This document shows, piece after piece, positions 1-12,100 of a DNA stretch of 64,000 nucleotides. The DNA is from Euborellia annulipes (taxonomy: Eukaryota; Arthropoda; Insecta; Dermaptera; Anisolabididae). The number at the start of each line of letters is the position of its first letter. Position 1 is the first letter of the stretch. A program made the position numbers and the translations under genes. The DNA is taken from positions 496,001-560,000 of the forward strand of contig JAKCPI010001563.1 of NCBI GenBank assembly GCA_023213315.1, in the 5' to 3' direction. A model generated the notes under the pieces. The model was not told where the DNA came from and did no database searches. It was given only the letters and a program-made list of their open reading frames with translations.

Positions 1-2719
1 TGTTGCATCTTCAAAATAATTGTAAAGTCGAACGACATTTTCATGCACAAGAGTGGAATGAATTAAAATTTCTCTTGCAATCTGAAAAAAATTTTAAATG
101 AAATAAATAAATCAAAAAAATAATTATTCTTAATAAATATATATATATACCTTTTGCATTTGAGTTTGATTTGTTAACTGTCTAAGGGGAATTACTTTCC
201 CTGCATATTTCTTCTTAGTATTAATATCTACTACTTCATAAACTTTGGCGAATCCTCCCTAAAAATATTTATAAAAAAATATATTAGTTACTAAGTATAT
301 ATTTATTTGCATAAACAGGAGCCTAGAAGGCACTTTGCTCGTCAATTATAAAGTACCGGGTATCCGTTCTGCTAAGGCCAAAAATCTTATTTCCAAGCAC
401 TGTCTAAATCTCCGGGTTGAATAACAATTTAAAGTGTATTTAATTGAAAAAAAGTACAAGTAATTATTATTCCGGTCATGGAGTTTTTCTGCACTAATCG
501 CGAATGAGTTGCCGCGTTGTTATGGTCCAGCACAGCATCCACTCCCCTTTTCGCTCACCCAACAGAAGCGATATGATCGTCAACCCCAGCCCCAGATCGG
601 GCTACGTTCAAATTTCCGAAACTCGAGAGATCCTCGAATTTGATTCAGTTTACGAAATTAAAGGAAAATCGCCGGAGGAGCTGAACAGCATTTCACATGA
701 TGAGTTCGCATACTTCTAGAGGTGGAAATGGATTTGGAGAAAAACAAATTATACTACCTCCTAAGGGGAGTGCTTTAAAGGGAAAGTAAATTTTTATAAA
801 GATCAGTCCTCGGATTTGTTAACCACCCCTCGTAAATTCATAATATATAAATCAAAAATGTCATGTATCTTTTTTTTCTATTTTAAGATGGGCAAAATTT
901 GCAACTTTGATGACTTCTTCGAAAGTTAATATTACCCCAAATTGAAATTTGATATAAAAGATTTTTCTATTATTTGTGCTTTAAAATTTATAATCACCCA
1001 GAACAAAAAAAGTTACTTGAAAACATTTCCCACATCCTTATCTCTTAATAAGGACTTGGGGTTTGAGCTTAGAAAAGCCAAAACCGTTGGCTGTCAAATC
1101 AAAAATTGCTATGATTTGATCATTTTAAAAATATCATTTTGTTGTCTTAAGGTCCGTTGCTTCACCTCTAGTCAACTAGCAAACTTATCTGACAGATAGC
1201 AAAATATCAATATAGTAAACCTTAAACGAGTTAAAAAAAAATTATAACCGGCAAATTAATTTATTTCAATATAATTTAATTCCAATTCTAATCCCCGATA
1301 TTTTTTTTATTTAATTTAATTTATTTATTGGCTTAAAGGCTTTTTTGGCCAGGGCCAAAAATTATTTATTTATTTATTTATTTATTATAGTTTAAACGGG
1401 TTTCCTCCCTTTTACAAAAATTGTTACAAAGATGCCGGCTGCCGACTTCATATACATATAAATACAAATTTATTACATTTTGTAATTTGATTAAATTTTT
1501 GAGATTTAACATATATAAAAATAAAATAAAATTTGTAACAAATAAAAAATAAAAAAATTAATTTGAAAAATTTTCTCTTTTTCTTCTTTTTTTTTATTAT
1601 TAAATAATAATAATAAATTATTTATTTTTTCAAGTAGAAAAATCGTTTATTTTCTCTAAAAATCTTTCTAACGACTTTTGTGAAATTGTTAAACTAAAAT
1701 TTGTGTTGTCATTGGTGTATTTATAAAAATTATTAAAAATTAAAATTAATTCAAATAAATATTATTTATTTATTTAAAAGAACTGTTGGCATTAGGCCAC
1801 CAGCCATTTTTGCCACCGCTACCCAATAAATATTAAAAATTAAAATTTATTAAAATAAATATTATAAATTAAAAGAATTAAAATAAATATTAAAAATTAA
1901 AATAGACAATTAAAGCAAGTGAATTTTTTATCAAAAATTTAAAATAAATAAACAAGGCTTGTGTTGCTAAGCCTTATACTGAACTTTGGGTCTTAGCTAG
2001 TAAACTTCGATCTGAGCTCTTATTTAATCATATGATTAGCTTAACTAGGCCTGAAAAGACTCGAAAGTCATAGTTGTCCGAGGGATAAGCAAGTTAATTA
2101 GAAGTGAACCAACCGGCCCTTGGTCTCTTTGTTAATAGTGTAGACGAAAAGTGACGAAATAAAAACAAAAATAAAAAATAACTGTTTCTGTGAAAGATTA
2201 GGCCGTCTGTCCTGTAAGAATAGATTATAAAGCAATAAAAATAATAATTTGTTTATGATGAAAATAAAAATATTTGAGTGTTGCTCTTGGTGATATATTA
2301 GTTTTTTTTTTACATATATGTATATAAGATTTTATTAATATTTAAATTATTTGTTTGGAGAAATAAGAAAAAAATTTAGTAAGATCATGTGAAGAAAAAT
2401 ATTAAAATTCTTCTGTCTATCATGTTAAGTTTGTTGAATGCATTGAAATCTAATTGCCTGGTAGGAATATTAAGAAATGAAATGTAGTCAATTGAAGACG
2501 AATACTTACTTTGCCAAGGAGTTTGCCCCTTTGATATTTGGTGTTTTTTTCAGGATCGATGATAATTTGATTATCTTCTGGTCCAGGGTAGTTCATTTTG
2601 TTGTGGTTGAGTTTGCTGGTCATTGCACCTTCATATACACAAGTGATGTCTGAGTCACTAGACGTTCCTTTCAACTTTGGATAATTAAGAAATGTTCTAT
2701 CACAAAATGATTTATTCAT
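1..2719 (-). CDS. Polo-like kinase, N-terminal part (3' end outside window)
   Basis: Serine/threonine kinase of the Polo family, which acts in cell-cycle or stress signalling. Three coding exons join in phase 0: 2719-2510, 258-151 and 81-1, giving 133 residues before the window ends. The start ATG at 2719 opens a 50-residue non-conserved leader. The glycine loop LLGKGGFAKV (about residues 67-76) spans the first junction, with donor gtaagt at 2509 and acceptor cag ending at 259. The ATP-binding lysine is in YAGKVIP (K91). The alpha-C glutamate is in IAREILIH (E110), followed by the VHENVVRLY strand and an FED motif. The CysAla/GlyGlyPheAla style of glycine loop is typical of PLK, and the RGKLLGKGGFAK wording is closest to PLK2/3 from memory. 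The activation loop and polo boxes lie outside, so the paralogue is not assigned. Intron 1 is 2.25 kb and repeat-filled. Confidence 0.9.
504..785 (+). pseudogene. Unrecognised coding-like relic in the PLK intron
   Basis: A GC-richer island in a very AT-rich intron. One frame (504-719) reads 71 codons ending ISHDEFAYF. The +1 frame takes over near 700 and continues through GNGFGEKQIILPPKGSALKGK-like sequence to a stop near 787. This looks like one original reading frame broken by a one-base indel. I do not recognise the family. It runs antisense to the surrounding kinase intron. It could be an old processed copy or chance. Confidence 0.25.
1151..2125. mobile_element. Interspersed element with GGGCCGGTTGCTTC-type inverted ends
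   Basis: The left end (from 1151) reads GGTCCGTTGCTTCA with a following CTAGTCAACTAGCAAAC block. The right end (2100-2125) reads the same motif in reverse complement (AACCAACCGGCCC). The same terminal block recurs at 35866-35975, 60000-60095 and 63345-63395, so it is a dispersed family. About 970 bp, no coding capacity seen. The superfamily is not assigned. Confidence 0.5.
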
Positions 2720-3080
2720 TATAAAAAAAAAATAAAAAAAAAAAAATAAATAAAAATAAAATATCTTTAAAAATGTTTAATAAAAGAAAAGAAAATTTGA
2801 GAATCTACAAGTCTAATTAACAAAAAAAAAAAATGTCTTAATTAAAAAAAAACAACGAATATTGCCAAAAAATGTCTTAATTCACAAAGCACGTAGAATA
2901 TATATTAAACGGGAAATGATCAATGCAGCTATGATTGCGATCAGAGAATGAAAGCATCAAGCAGGGATACATATTGCTTTTCAAACGAAGGGAAGGGGCT
3001 TTGGTGGGCGGAGTCAAGGTGCGACGCTAGCGACAGAGGCGGACTGAGAGAGAAACTTTTCAGCTGTCAAATCCTGTGAG

Positions 3081-3451
3081 CGGAGTTGGCAGGTTTTATC
3101 CCGCCGAGTATAATACACGGTTTTATACATGTATAAAACTATTGCGGATAAAACTAGGCCGATGTATAAAAGATATAAAACTGTAAAAAACCAACCCCTC
3201 CCCCTGAAAAACAGCTTAAAAGCTTTTCATATTTTATAATGTTTTAAAGCATTGACGATGTTGTTTGCTTTTTATTTAGTGAATAATATAATCAAAATGT
3301 TAATAATTGAAAAATGAAATTTTATTTGAATTTCCTTTCTCGTCGAGATTGCGCATGCTCATACAAATTTTATACATTTTATACGTTTAATACAAGTTTT
3401 ATCCGCGATTTTTGTATAAAACTGCAAAGTCGTGTATAAAACCCAACTCTG
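3081..3451. mobile_element. hAT-like TIR element, CAGAGTTGG family
   Basis: A 371-bp non-coding element. The left end is CGGAGTTGGCAGGTTTTATC and the right end is the reverse complement of CAGAGTTGGGTTTTATAC. It is flanked by CCTGTGAG (3073-3080) and CCTGTGAA (3452-3459), an 8-bp duplication with one mismatch. The interior has several TATAAAAC/GTTTTATA words. Partial copies of the family lie at 23226-23460 and 23530-23640. Confidence 0.75.
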
Positions 3452-4163
3452 CCTGTGAATTACAACCCCATGCTCACCACCATCACAAACAAAACAACAT
3501 GGACTGCAATCAAAGCCTGATCGAGAATGAGAAAGAGACATAGAAAGTGTTGCTACCTGGTGGCAAACTAGAGAATGAGATATTTGAACACAATCAATTG
3601 AAATTGGATACTAATCCGGTTATTTAATATTTATTAAAAAAAAAAATATTTATATTATGTAATATGATATTTATTGAATAAATATTTGATACTTAATGCT
3701 TTTTGAATTCTTTTAAATAACTACTTATTAGATATAATATGAGAAAGTGATGACAGACTTTTAATTTTTTTTTTTTCTCTACTATATATAATAATAGAGA
3801 ATTATCATCAGGAATTATCGGAACTAGGTAGGAAATTTGTTAGGGAAGGCAAAAATTTCAATTTCAAAAGTCTTTTAATTTTTTGACAGGCAGATTAATA
3901 ATAATAAGAGAATTTATTGTTAGATTTAAATCATTTTAATATACAAATTTGAATGAAATTTAATTTTAAAGATAAACTAATCAAAGCATATTGTTTTTAG
4001 AATTTAATTAAAAACAAAATAAAAAGTTATTTATGTATTAAGAGCATCAAGAAGAGGAAATTATACCCATGTAGATAAAATAAATGAATAAAAAATTCCA
4101 ATTAAAAAACACTAATGAATCGAGAAGCAAGTGAAGAATTTGTTGTTCAGAGCTAGAAGAGGA

Positions 4164-4431
4164 CAGAGGCGTACCGAGGCAGTTGGGGGCCTGGGGCGGC
4201 ACTAGAAGAGGGGGCCTTATATTGAATTTTTTTTTTTTTTTTTTGGAGGGGGTGCTCATCTTTAAATATCCCTCTCCTCCGTACACAAAAATATTTTTAA
4301 AATACCGTATATCCCTGAACCCCAAGGGGTCAGAGCCTCTCAAAGAGAAATTTTGTTTTTATAAATATATGGGGGCCTATGCCGGCTCGGGTCCTGAGGC
4401 GGACCCCCCCTCCTCCCTCGGTACGCCACTG
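4164..4431. mobile_element. hAT-like MITE with perfect 8-bp target duplication
   Basis: A 268-bp element with ends CAGAGGCGTACCGAGG and CCTCGGTACGCCACTG (inverted). It is flanked on both sides by GAAGAGGA (4156-4163 and 4432-4439). The 8-bp duplication and CAGNGGCGTA ends are hallmarks of hAT non-autonomous elements. Open frames here are chance reads across poly-T and G-rich tracts. It is the same family as 15874-17393 and 33186-33294: all carry a CCTGAACCC...CTCAAAGA block. Confidence 0.9.
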
Positions 4432-5671
4432 GAAGAGGAATGGAAGTCCTTGTTCGAGACACAGGGGGATAAAGTGAGATCAAATTTTTATTTATCTATG
4501 ATCAAATTCAAGACAGATAGTGACAATGATTGATTTTCACAATCAACGTTTTTTCCTCTTTTCATTAGCATCTCTTGAAAGTTTTATACTCCCCTATAAT
4601 TATGTTCTCCACCCCAGCCCTGGGTGAGTGGGAGGGGATTTATTTTTCAAAAACGATAAAAATATAAAGAGACAGTGTGAAATTTTATTTAATCTCTTTG
4701 ACTTTTTTCTTTTTTTTTTAATGTAATAAAAAGATATTTATATAAACAACATAATCTTAAAAAATAGCAATAAAAATAAACATGATTTGCATATCATTTA
4801 AGGAATATAAGACAGAGCGACATATCATATTTCCTGACCGGGACTGGACAGTTCCTTGACATGTTTAAACAGGCAGGGCGAAATTCGCCTCCCCCCGGTT
4901 TGCCTCACTTTCTAAAAATAAGGTAAATTTTTTTCCCTTAAAAAAAAGATCAAATGAAAGCTTCTCTACCCCTAAAAATGCTTTCGCCATGTCCCTGCAT
5001 TGGTATGATATGATTAGCTCTGTTTAAGAGAGGAGAAGTTAGGCAACTTCGTTGCTTTTTTTATAAATAAATGATCAATGTAAAAATAAATCGTTTTTTT
5101 ATTTTTTATTTTATAACTAGTATTCAATTATGAAAAATATTCAAGTAAAAAGAATTTTGAAAAAAGTTCATAAATATGAAAAGGAAATGAAATGATTTAT
5201 TAGAAATAAGACTTTTTTTGGCGATAATCGTTATTTATTTTTCTTAGTAATTAATAGATTTCATAAGTTCCTGCACCTCGCCCAGTGATCAGGTCCCTAA
5301 TCCGGCAGCTCCGAGGCATCCTTCCCATTCTATACCGGAACACGGTCAGGACTGACCTCACACACCTTCCTCACAAATCCGACATTCCCAGAGTTGCACA
5401 GGTTAAAAAAAACAACGATTATTGCCAAAAAATGTCTTAATTCTAGCGAAGAAGAATATTTATACTCATTAAATAAACATATGAATATCGAAGACGAGTA
5501 TAAAATATTTTTTATAATATGTAAACACAGTGCCGGAGTAACATTAACAAAATAGCAAATGCTACGAGCCTCATACCATTTTTAAAATTTAATCCAAAAT
5601 AAAAATATTTGCCTAAAATTATTTATTTATCCTCGCTGCCTGCATTCTCCTGCCTCAATTTCTAAAGTTGA

Positions 5672-5884
5672 GTTGGACATCTTCCTGGTCAAAGGGAGCA
5701 GCTAATGATGTAATCATTGGTAGAAATTATTATTATTATTATTGGTAGAAATATTGTTTGAAGTAAAGGGTTAAATATTCCTAAAAATAAATAATACAAT
5801 TAATTATTTCCGCGTTCTTTGTTCAAGTGATTTTTCGAGAATGAAACATTGGCCTGCACAAAGATATTTTCTTTCTTGTGATCT
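5672..5884 (-). pseudogene. Decayed duplicate of an XPOT exon and its flanking intron
   Basis: About 210 bp closely match 10082-10305, the 5' part of XPOT coding exon 14 (TIFLPI region) plus some 120 bp of the adjacent upstream intron. Because intron sequence is included, the copy arose at DNA level, not by reverse transcription. The reading frame is destroyed: a TTA microsatellite replaces part of the coding stretch and indels follow. It lies about 4.4 kb from the parent in the same orientation. Confidence 0.8.
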
Positions 5885-6221
5885 CTGACTAGGTAGATAA
5901 CTCCGTAGTATTATAGTCAGTTTTATTTCTTAAATCGAATATCCGGCGTTGCGCTGGTATCTATATTAAATTTAATATTTTATTTTCTAAATTTGTTGAT
6001 TGGCAGGATATCTCGTCTCAAAATAACATCCGGACCTAAATGTAGATGAACCTTGGAGGTGGGGACAGGCCACGTCTAGAGCAAAACTGAGCTGACCCAC
6101 CTGCGTCTCAAAGTGCCTCGGACCCTGACCCTGACAATGTCATTTTGAGAATAGCATGCACATATGCGCTTCATGTTGGCCAATAAATTCAGAAAAGAAG
6201 AAATTTAACTAGTAGTAATAT

Positions 6222-6470
6222 ATTTTTTTTTTTTTTTTAATATAGGAGGGTCTCTCTTCATTAGTGTCAGACTTGACACGTTGTGGTTACTCTGAGGAGT
6301 AACTTTCCCGGAAATGATACTGAGGTGAGTTCCCGTTTCCTTCTTCAGGAGGCATCTCAAATAGAGTTGGATAATTTATTGCCATGAGGTGGATTTGAAC
6401 TCGAGTTCTTTTCAGCTCAGGATTATAAGCTTAACTGCTTTTTATCCCCTGGGCTAATCGCCTCCTCATA
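6222..6470 (-). repeat. tRNA-derived SINE with poly(A) tail
   Basis: Read on the minus strand, the head carries an A-box-like TTAGCCCAGGGGATAAAAAG and a B-box-like GAGTTCAAATCC. A roughly 150-nt unrelated body follows, then a run of A (poly-T at about 6227-6238 on the plus strand). That is SINE architecture. A related head lies at 45655-45760. No clear target duplication was found. Confidence 0.6.
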
Positions 6471-7254
6471 GGAGCGGAAACCTTTCTTAGCATATTTCAG
6501 GCTCAGTCCTAGGAATTGGTTTTTCAGATGGGAGAGAGGACTAGAATTTTTGTTTATAAAAAAAAGTGACAATTCCATTATGTATATACTTAATATTATT
6601 TCAAATTTTTTTTTTTTTATATAACAAAATAACTATTTTAAAAATTATAATATTCCTATAATTTATATATTTATATATTCCTATTATTTATATTATTGTC
6701 GAGACTCCTCCATCACGCTGATTTTCGGCAAGGATGTAGGAAAGAAAAACAAAAACGAAAGTATTTTTATTTTTCCAAATGATTTTTATTCTTAATATTT
6801 CAAAGGCACAAGGGCTCTTCTCATTTTATACTCCGTTAACATTACAATAACAGCCAAGGATTTTTTGCATCATGAAAGCCATAAAAATGAAAACTCGTTT
6901 TTGTTTTTTCCTTCCTAAATCCCTTGCCGAAAAATAAGCGTGATATTAGAGTTTCTGATTATAATTCTCTCGGCATCCCTCATTAATTTTCAATTATTGA
7001 ATAAAAATCCAAAATATTTGTAAGCTTAGGTCTTCTGGGGGAGGAGGGACAGCAATGTTTTTTTTTCAATCTTCGGGAGAAACGCCTCTCAAATCAAGCG
7101 TTCAGATTTCTCCGTGCAGCCAATGCCCCCTAGGGTGTCCCTTATTTTTCGATTTTTTTTTTTTATATTTTTCGAGATCTATATATTTGAATAAGATATT
7201 AGTATTCAAAATACCTCGATTCGGACTTTAACTGAGTCATAGAAATATTTAACT

Positions 7255-7365
7255 AGAGTGTGAGTGTTTTTTTATTGGTGAGGCCAAACATCCCATGACC
7301 CCCGGGAATCGAACCCAGGATCTCCAGCCTTTCCGGGGTATCGGGTGCTGTCCATTGCGGACAAG
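7255..7365 (-). repeat. tRNA-like SINE fragment
   Basis: The minus strand carries GCAATGGACAGCACCCGATA followed by a B-box GGGTTCGATTCC and a GGGGGTCATGGGATG tail. It is the reverse-complement relative of 7455-7545. Confidence 0.55.
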
Positions 7366-7454
7366 TGAGAAATTTTCTTTTAATGTTTTTCACTTTGATT
7401 GTAAAGGTTAACTTGCATATAAGGGGAAGTGAGTTTTAATGGTGTAGGTCGAGG

Positions 7455-7545
7455 GTCCGGTGGCCTGGTGCAATGGACAGCACACCGATGCCCCGGAATG
7501 GCTGGATATCCTGGGCTCGATTCCCGGGGCCCATAGCGCGTTTCG
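7455..7545 (+). repeat. tRNA-like SINE fragment
   Basis: The A-box-like TGGCCTGGTGCAATGG and B-box-like GGGCTCGATTCC have normal tRNA spacing, but there is no cloverleaf good enough for a functional tRNA. It pairs head-to-head with 7255-7365. Confidence 0.55.
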
Positions 7546-7899
7546 CATCATCAACAAAAACATACTCATACTCTTATTAAATTATTTTTTCGTTATACCC
7601 TTAATTTTTTTACTTATTTTATAAAACACTCATAAATAAAATTGTATGCCATTTGTAATTCATTAAGCCCCCCCCCCCCCCACGACCCCCCTGTGAAAAT
7701 GTTTTTTTTTTTTTTTTTTTTTTTGTTATTGTGGAGGGGTTAAGAAGGAGGGGGCTCTGACGGTTGTCATGGCAATGTGTTATTGTTGTTAACATATTAC
7801 GATAAATAAATTGTTCTCGTGATTCCGTGTTGTCGTTATTTCGTCCGTCTCCTAGCGCACTAGGCGAACCCTGGGAAAAATTTTCATACGCCCTATGTA

Positions 7900-8560
7900 T
7901 TGTCAAGGGTCACGTTAGAGAATGAAAGGAAAGATAAGGGGGAGACAGAATTATTTGTTCATCAAATAAGAAGGGAACTAGCGGTTTCCGATGTGGTTTT
8001 AGATTTAGTAAAATCGCATCAGGAGAACGATTCTCTCTCTCAAAAAATAATTAAATACATAAAAGAAGGTTGGCCGAAATCGTTAGAAGATAAACAAATA
8101 CTAGAGTATTTTGAAAATTCCAAGAAAGTTTAAGGGACGAGATGTTGAGTGGAATTCACGAGGGCCATTTGGGCATAAATAAGTGCAAAGATAGAGCCAG
8201 ACAATCCCTTTGGTGGCCGAATATGAGTGCAGACGTGCAGGACTGGATCTCCAAATGTCGTGAATGTCTACTGAACAGCCCGCAAAGAAGAGAAACTTTC
8301 ATTTCTACACCTCTACCGGGTTACCCGTGGAAGGAACTCGGAACGGATATTTTCAACTTTAAAGGGAAAGAGTATTTAGTAGTGATGGACTACTTTTCAA
8401 AATTTCCGCAAGTAAGCTATCTGGAAAAAACGACGTCTTCCCATGTAATTTTAAAATTGAAGGCGATTTTCACAAGAAATTTGGAATCCCAATTATTTTG
8501 AAGAGCGACAACGGTCCCCAATTGGCTTTCAGGGAATTGAAGTTAAATCACTTCAAGGAG
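7900..8560 (+). pseudogene. Broken Ty3/Gypsy pol fragment: integrase zinc finger and core
   Basis: Three frames read in order as one retrotransposon integrase. 7900-8133 is the upstream linker. 8142-8501 holds the HHCC zinc finger (HEGH ... CREC, with LWWPNM between) and the first catalytic aspartate block GTDIF followed by YLVVMDYFSKF. 8498 onward holds the second aspartate block KSDNGPQ. One-base frameshifts separate the parts (near 8131 after SKKV, and near 8465). The sequence after about 8560 no longer matches and the catalytic glutamate is missing. No LTR was seen nearby. It is a dead relic, possibly of the same lineage as the element at 19442-21835, which lacks its integrase. Confidence 0.85.
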
Positions 8561-8627
8561 AAGGAACAAGAAAGGAAAAGAAAAGCGGAGGAATCGCACA
8601 AGAGGCGGAGAGTAATTATTGTAGAGA

Positions 8628-8789
8628 TATTCTCTACAGAGAAGAGGCAGATCACAGGCAAGATGGGCGGATCAAATAAAGACCCAACTAGGCAAAACAC
8701 TTCATGCTGCTAGAACGTTGGCCAGGAGCAGATCTCGCTGGCGGGCTCCAGTCGCAAGAACTGGTGCTGTGAGAGCACGGAAGAAATGA
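8628..8789 (+). pseudogene. C-terminal tail of a non-LTR retrotransposon (LINE) ORF2
   Basis: In one frame the region reads GRSQARWADQIK ... LHAARTLARSRSRWR and stops at about 8789. This is the R-W-x-D-x-I ... A-x-x-R-x-x-W pattern found at the very end of many LINE ORF2 proteins. It directly abuts the Gypsy integrase relic, so one element inserted into the other or both are fragments joined by deletion. Confidence 0.55.
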
Positions 8790-9101
8790 GGATCACGACT
8801 CCTCTGAAAAGAGGAATACGACTCTGAAGAAGAAGATTCTCTAGAACGTATCCGTAAAAAAAAATTTCAAATTTTAACCAGGACGGCCGGGGATAGAGGG
8901 GGGGGGGGGAGTTAATGAACTCTGAAGAGCGTAAAATTTTATTTGCGAGTGTTTTATAATTTAAGTAAAAAAATTAGAGGGTATAACTATAAAAAAAAAT
9001 CGAAAAATAAAGGACCCCCTAAGCTCCCCTCCCCATACCCCATAGGATCCGGCCCTGAGGCCCGGCACTAGCTAATCCGACACTGTGCATATTGATAAAA
9101 C

Positions 9102-12100
9102 TTACCGATTGTTTAAATTTTTAATTCGAATAACAAAAATCTAAAAAAAAAAAAATAATTGTTAAGGTAATGAATAAGTAATTTGATTTTGAAAATAGAA
9201 ATTAAATTCACCTTTAAATAGTTTCGAAAGACTTTAACATCATTATTTAATGCTATACTGAATGCTTCGATATCTTCTTGAGATAAATTAAATTTCGGTA
9301 AAATTTCTTGACGTATATATACATGAAAAGATTCTCCCTAAAAAAATAAAAGGATTAAGAATAAAATTTATTTTTTAATAATTAATTTAATAATAATTTT
9401 ACCAAAGTATCTGATGCAGATTTAAGACATTGTGCGCTCTCATTTAAAATTTGAGAGCTTTGAGGGTCTTTGAAATCAAAATGAAGAAGTCCTAAGATAC
9501 ATGATCGGATCATCTTATCAAAGAGAGATGAATTGAATTCCGGTGGAGCATTCGGGCCGGCGCATTCAATCACCACTCTTTTGATTATTGAGAAACAAAG
9601 TTTTTGACTCTGAAAAGGAAAGGAAAACATTTTTTTAAACAGATTGATCATGATCAATGGCGTAAATAGAGTTTGCCCCCCCCCCCCCCGTCTGTGTCTA
9701 AAACACTTTTTCCTACTTAAATGATTATGAATTTGAATTGACTTTTTGTAAATCAAGATCTTCTAGGCGTTTGGTCCATTAGATGCTTAAAGTTCCAAAT
9801 GCGATTATGTGAGAGAGATTATGCTTCGTACAAGAGAAAGCCCCCAATCTGCAAATGCTTAAAAGATTCCAAAATATTTAAGTTAAGAGAACTTAACATG
9901 CATAAAAACAATTAAATTATTTACATTTATATCAGGAGATTCAGATGCTGTCAAAGCCACATTATCCAAAATGTATTCGATGACTTCTTTGGGTAATTTA
10001 CGAAAAAACTCATATACTTTCGTAACACTAAACAATATTAATTGATAATAAAGTCTTTGTAGCTGTAAACGTTCTCTTCGTAGTTCGACATCATTCTGGT
10101 CAAAAGGAGCAACTAATGATGTAAAAACCACATTGATTATTGGTAGAAATATTGTTTGAAGTAAAGGAATTAAATATTCCTAAAAAATAAATAAATACAA
10201 TTAATTATCTTTGCGTTTTTTGTTCAAATGATTTTTGAGAATCAAACATTGGCCTGCACAAAGAATGAGTTTTGAGATCATTTTCTTTTTTGGGATCCCA
10301 CTAGACAATTCAATTTAGTAAATGAAAGTGTTTTATTATACAAAGTGAATATATAGGCCTATATAGAGAGCGTAGAGATAAGATTCCAGCAAAATAGAAT
10401 ACAAAATTGTTCTCTCGTTTTATGAGAAACGCGTACACTTCATTTTAGAAATCACATTTCATTTTCCAATGTTTATTTCAAATTTTAATACTTTAATTGT
10501 AAAATTTAAAAAGAGTTATACTTACGCCATATTTATTAATCATTTGATGTAACAAAGGTAAAAATTCAAGTATTTCATTTAAATTTAAATCTTTTAAAAA
10601 ATAGTTTGTAGGACCAAATAAATATTCAGGATACATATCTGTATTCATGCATATAATTGTTCTATTCAAAAAGAGTCGGAAGGAACTTTTTAAAAGATAG
10701 ACATTTATATCTGGTTTATCTTCGCTACAACTCTGTAAAAAAATATTTTATAATAATTAGTTTGCAATAATAATAATAACAGAAAATTTAACATAAACTA
10801 TTTAGCCTAATAATATAATATAATATTCACGGATACTAATTAAACAAAAACAAATTATCTTCATATAGGCTATATAGCAGTATATACATATATATACATA
10901 TAGTAGGCCTATATATATACCAGTAACATTGAAAAACAAGCCACAGACATCTGACATGATGTTTACATTTTATAATGCCGTTTTTCATGCTGATTACAAA
11001 TCTGAAAACCATTTTTCTCTATTACGTCAGGTTTTCAAGATATACACAAAAACATATATTTTTTAATCCTGCCGAGGTTGATTTTGAAATTAATTTTTTT
11101 TTTTTATTACCATCCGTTGTATTGTATATCATTGGGAAGGCCATCTAAAAAGCTGTAAAATGACACCTCATTCATCTCTCTATCTCATCTCTAAGTGATT
11201 TTATAGCAATTTAAATAGATGTGGTTAGGTTTGCCATTTTTTACAACTTTAACACGCCATATTTCTTAAACGAGTTGAGATATCAAGTTGAAAATGGGGC
11301 TTTTTCTTAGTCTCTATTGACTCTACATATGACCTAAATTTCATAGAAATCTGAGATGGTAAAAAGTGTATCGATTTGACGTGGAATGAATGACTCATAT
11401 ATAAATGGTTAATGTCAGATATCTCAAAAACGGTATGTGATAGAGACAAACGGTTTGCATATTTGTAATCAGCATGCCTCAATTGTCGTAAAACCAGTGG
11501 TGGATACCAAGATATCCGCCGAAAGTTTTTTTTTGTTTATCAGTGTAATTTATTTATTTGTGCTAAGTGCTTTAGTTCAAGCAGACACACATCTCAAATA
11601 GATAGAGAAGATTAGAGTAAAATCAAACATAGTATAAGAAAAAAGATTTTCACGTTACGAAATTTCCTAAAATTTTGTCTATTTGTCTCTCGTTTATTTT
11701 TAATTTAAAAATATTATAGTTGTTCAGGCGATAACAATTAAGTATAGGTCGGCTTCACAAAGACAAAGCATTAGTTGATTTTGGTCTATAATAAAAAAAT
11801 TAAAAATGCTTACCGTTAGTACGCGCAAAAACACATTGGATGCCTCTATGAAAATGTCATTGCAATTTCCTATTTGCGTTGTTTGATTATTTTTTGGGAA
11901 AATTTTACTAATTCTATTAATAACATCCATCGCATGGCAAACGATCTCTACGTGTTTATTTATCAGTTCTAAATTATCGTTTAACATAATTTGTGATGCA
12001 TGATATTTGGTCTGCTCTAAGACAGGAACAATGAAGTTCTTAAAGCAATTAGCTCTGGCCTAAAAAATAAGTTTTTTTAATTATAAATGATAATAATACT

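Larger units (their letters stand above)
260..2509. other. Repeat-rich first intron of the Polo-like kinase
   Basis: A 2.25-kb AT-rich intron. It holds a possible coding relic on the opposite strand (504-785), an inverted-terminal repeat element (about 1151-2125) and ATTT-type microsatellite runs near 1310-1385 and 1760-1785. Otherwise no exon was recognised. Confidence 0.6.
2720..9101. other. Intergenic region between XPOT and the Polo-like kinase
   Basis: No host exon was found in these 6.4 kb. It holds two TIR elements (3081-3451, 4164-4431), a copied XPOT exon fragment (5672-5884), three tRNA-like SINE pieces (6222-6470, 7255-7365, 7455-7545), a broken Gypsy integrase (7900-8560) and a LINE tail (8628-8789). 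The remainder is AT-rich sequence with homopolymer runs. The 5' end of the kinase transcript would lie just right of 2719, but no promoter motif can be named with confidence. Confidence 0.6.

Noticed and set aside
4047..4533. Open frames of 98 and 116 codons on both strands
   Set aside because: They cross the TIRs, poly-T and G-runs of a MITE and mirror each other; no protein similarity.
9118..9337. XPOT reading straight through after NYLK into the intron
   Set aside because: Gives a poor non-conserved tail. The donor gtgaat at 9211 and acceptor at 9141 give a short final exon with a length and ending comparable to the family.
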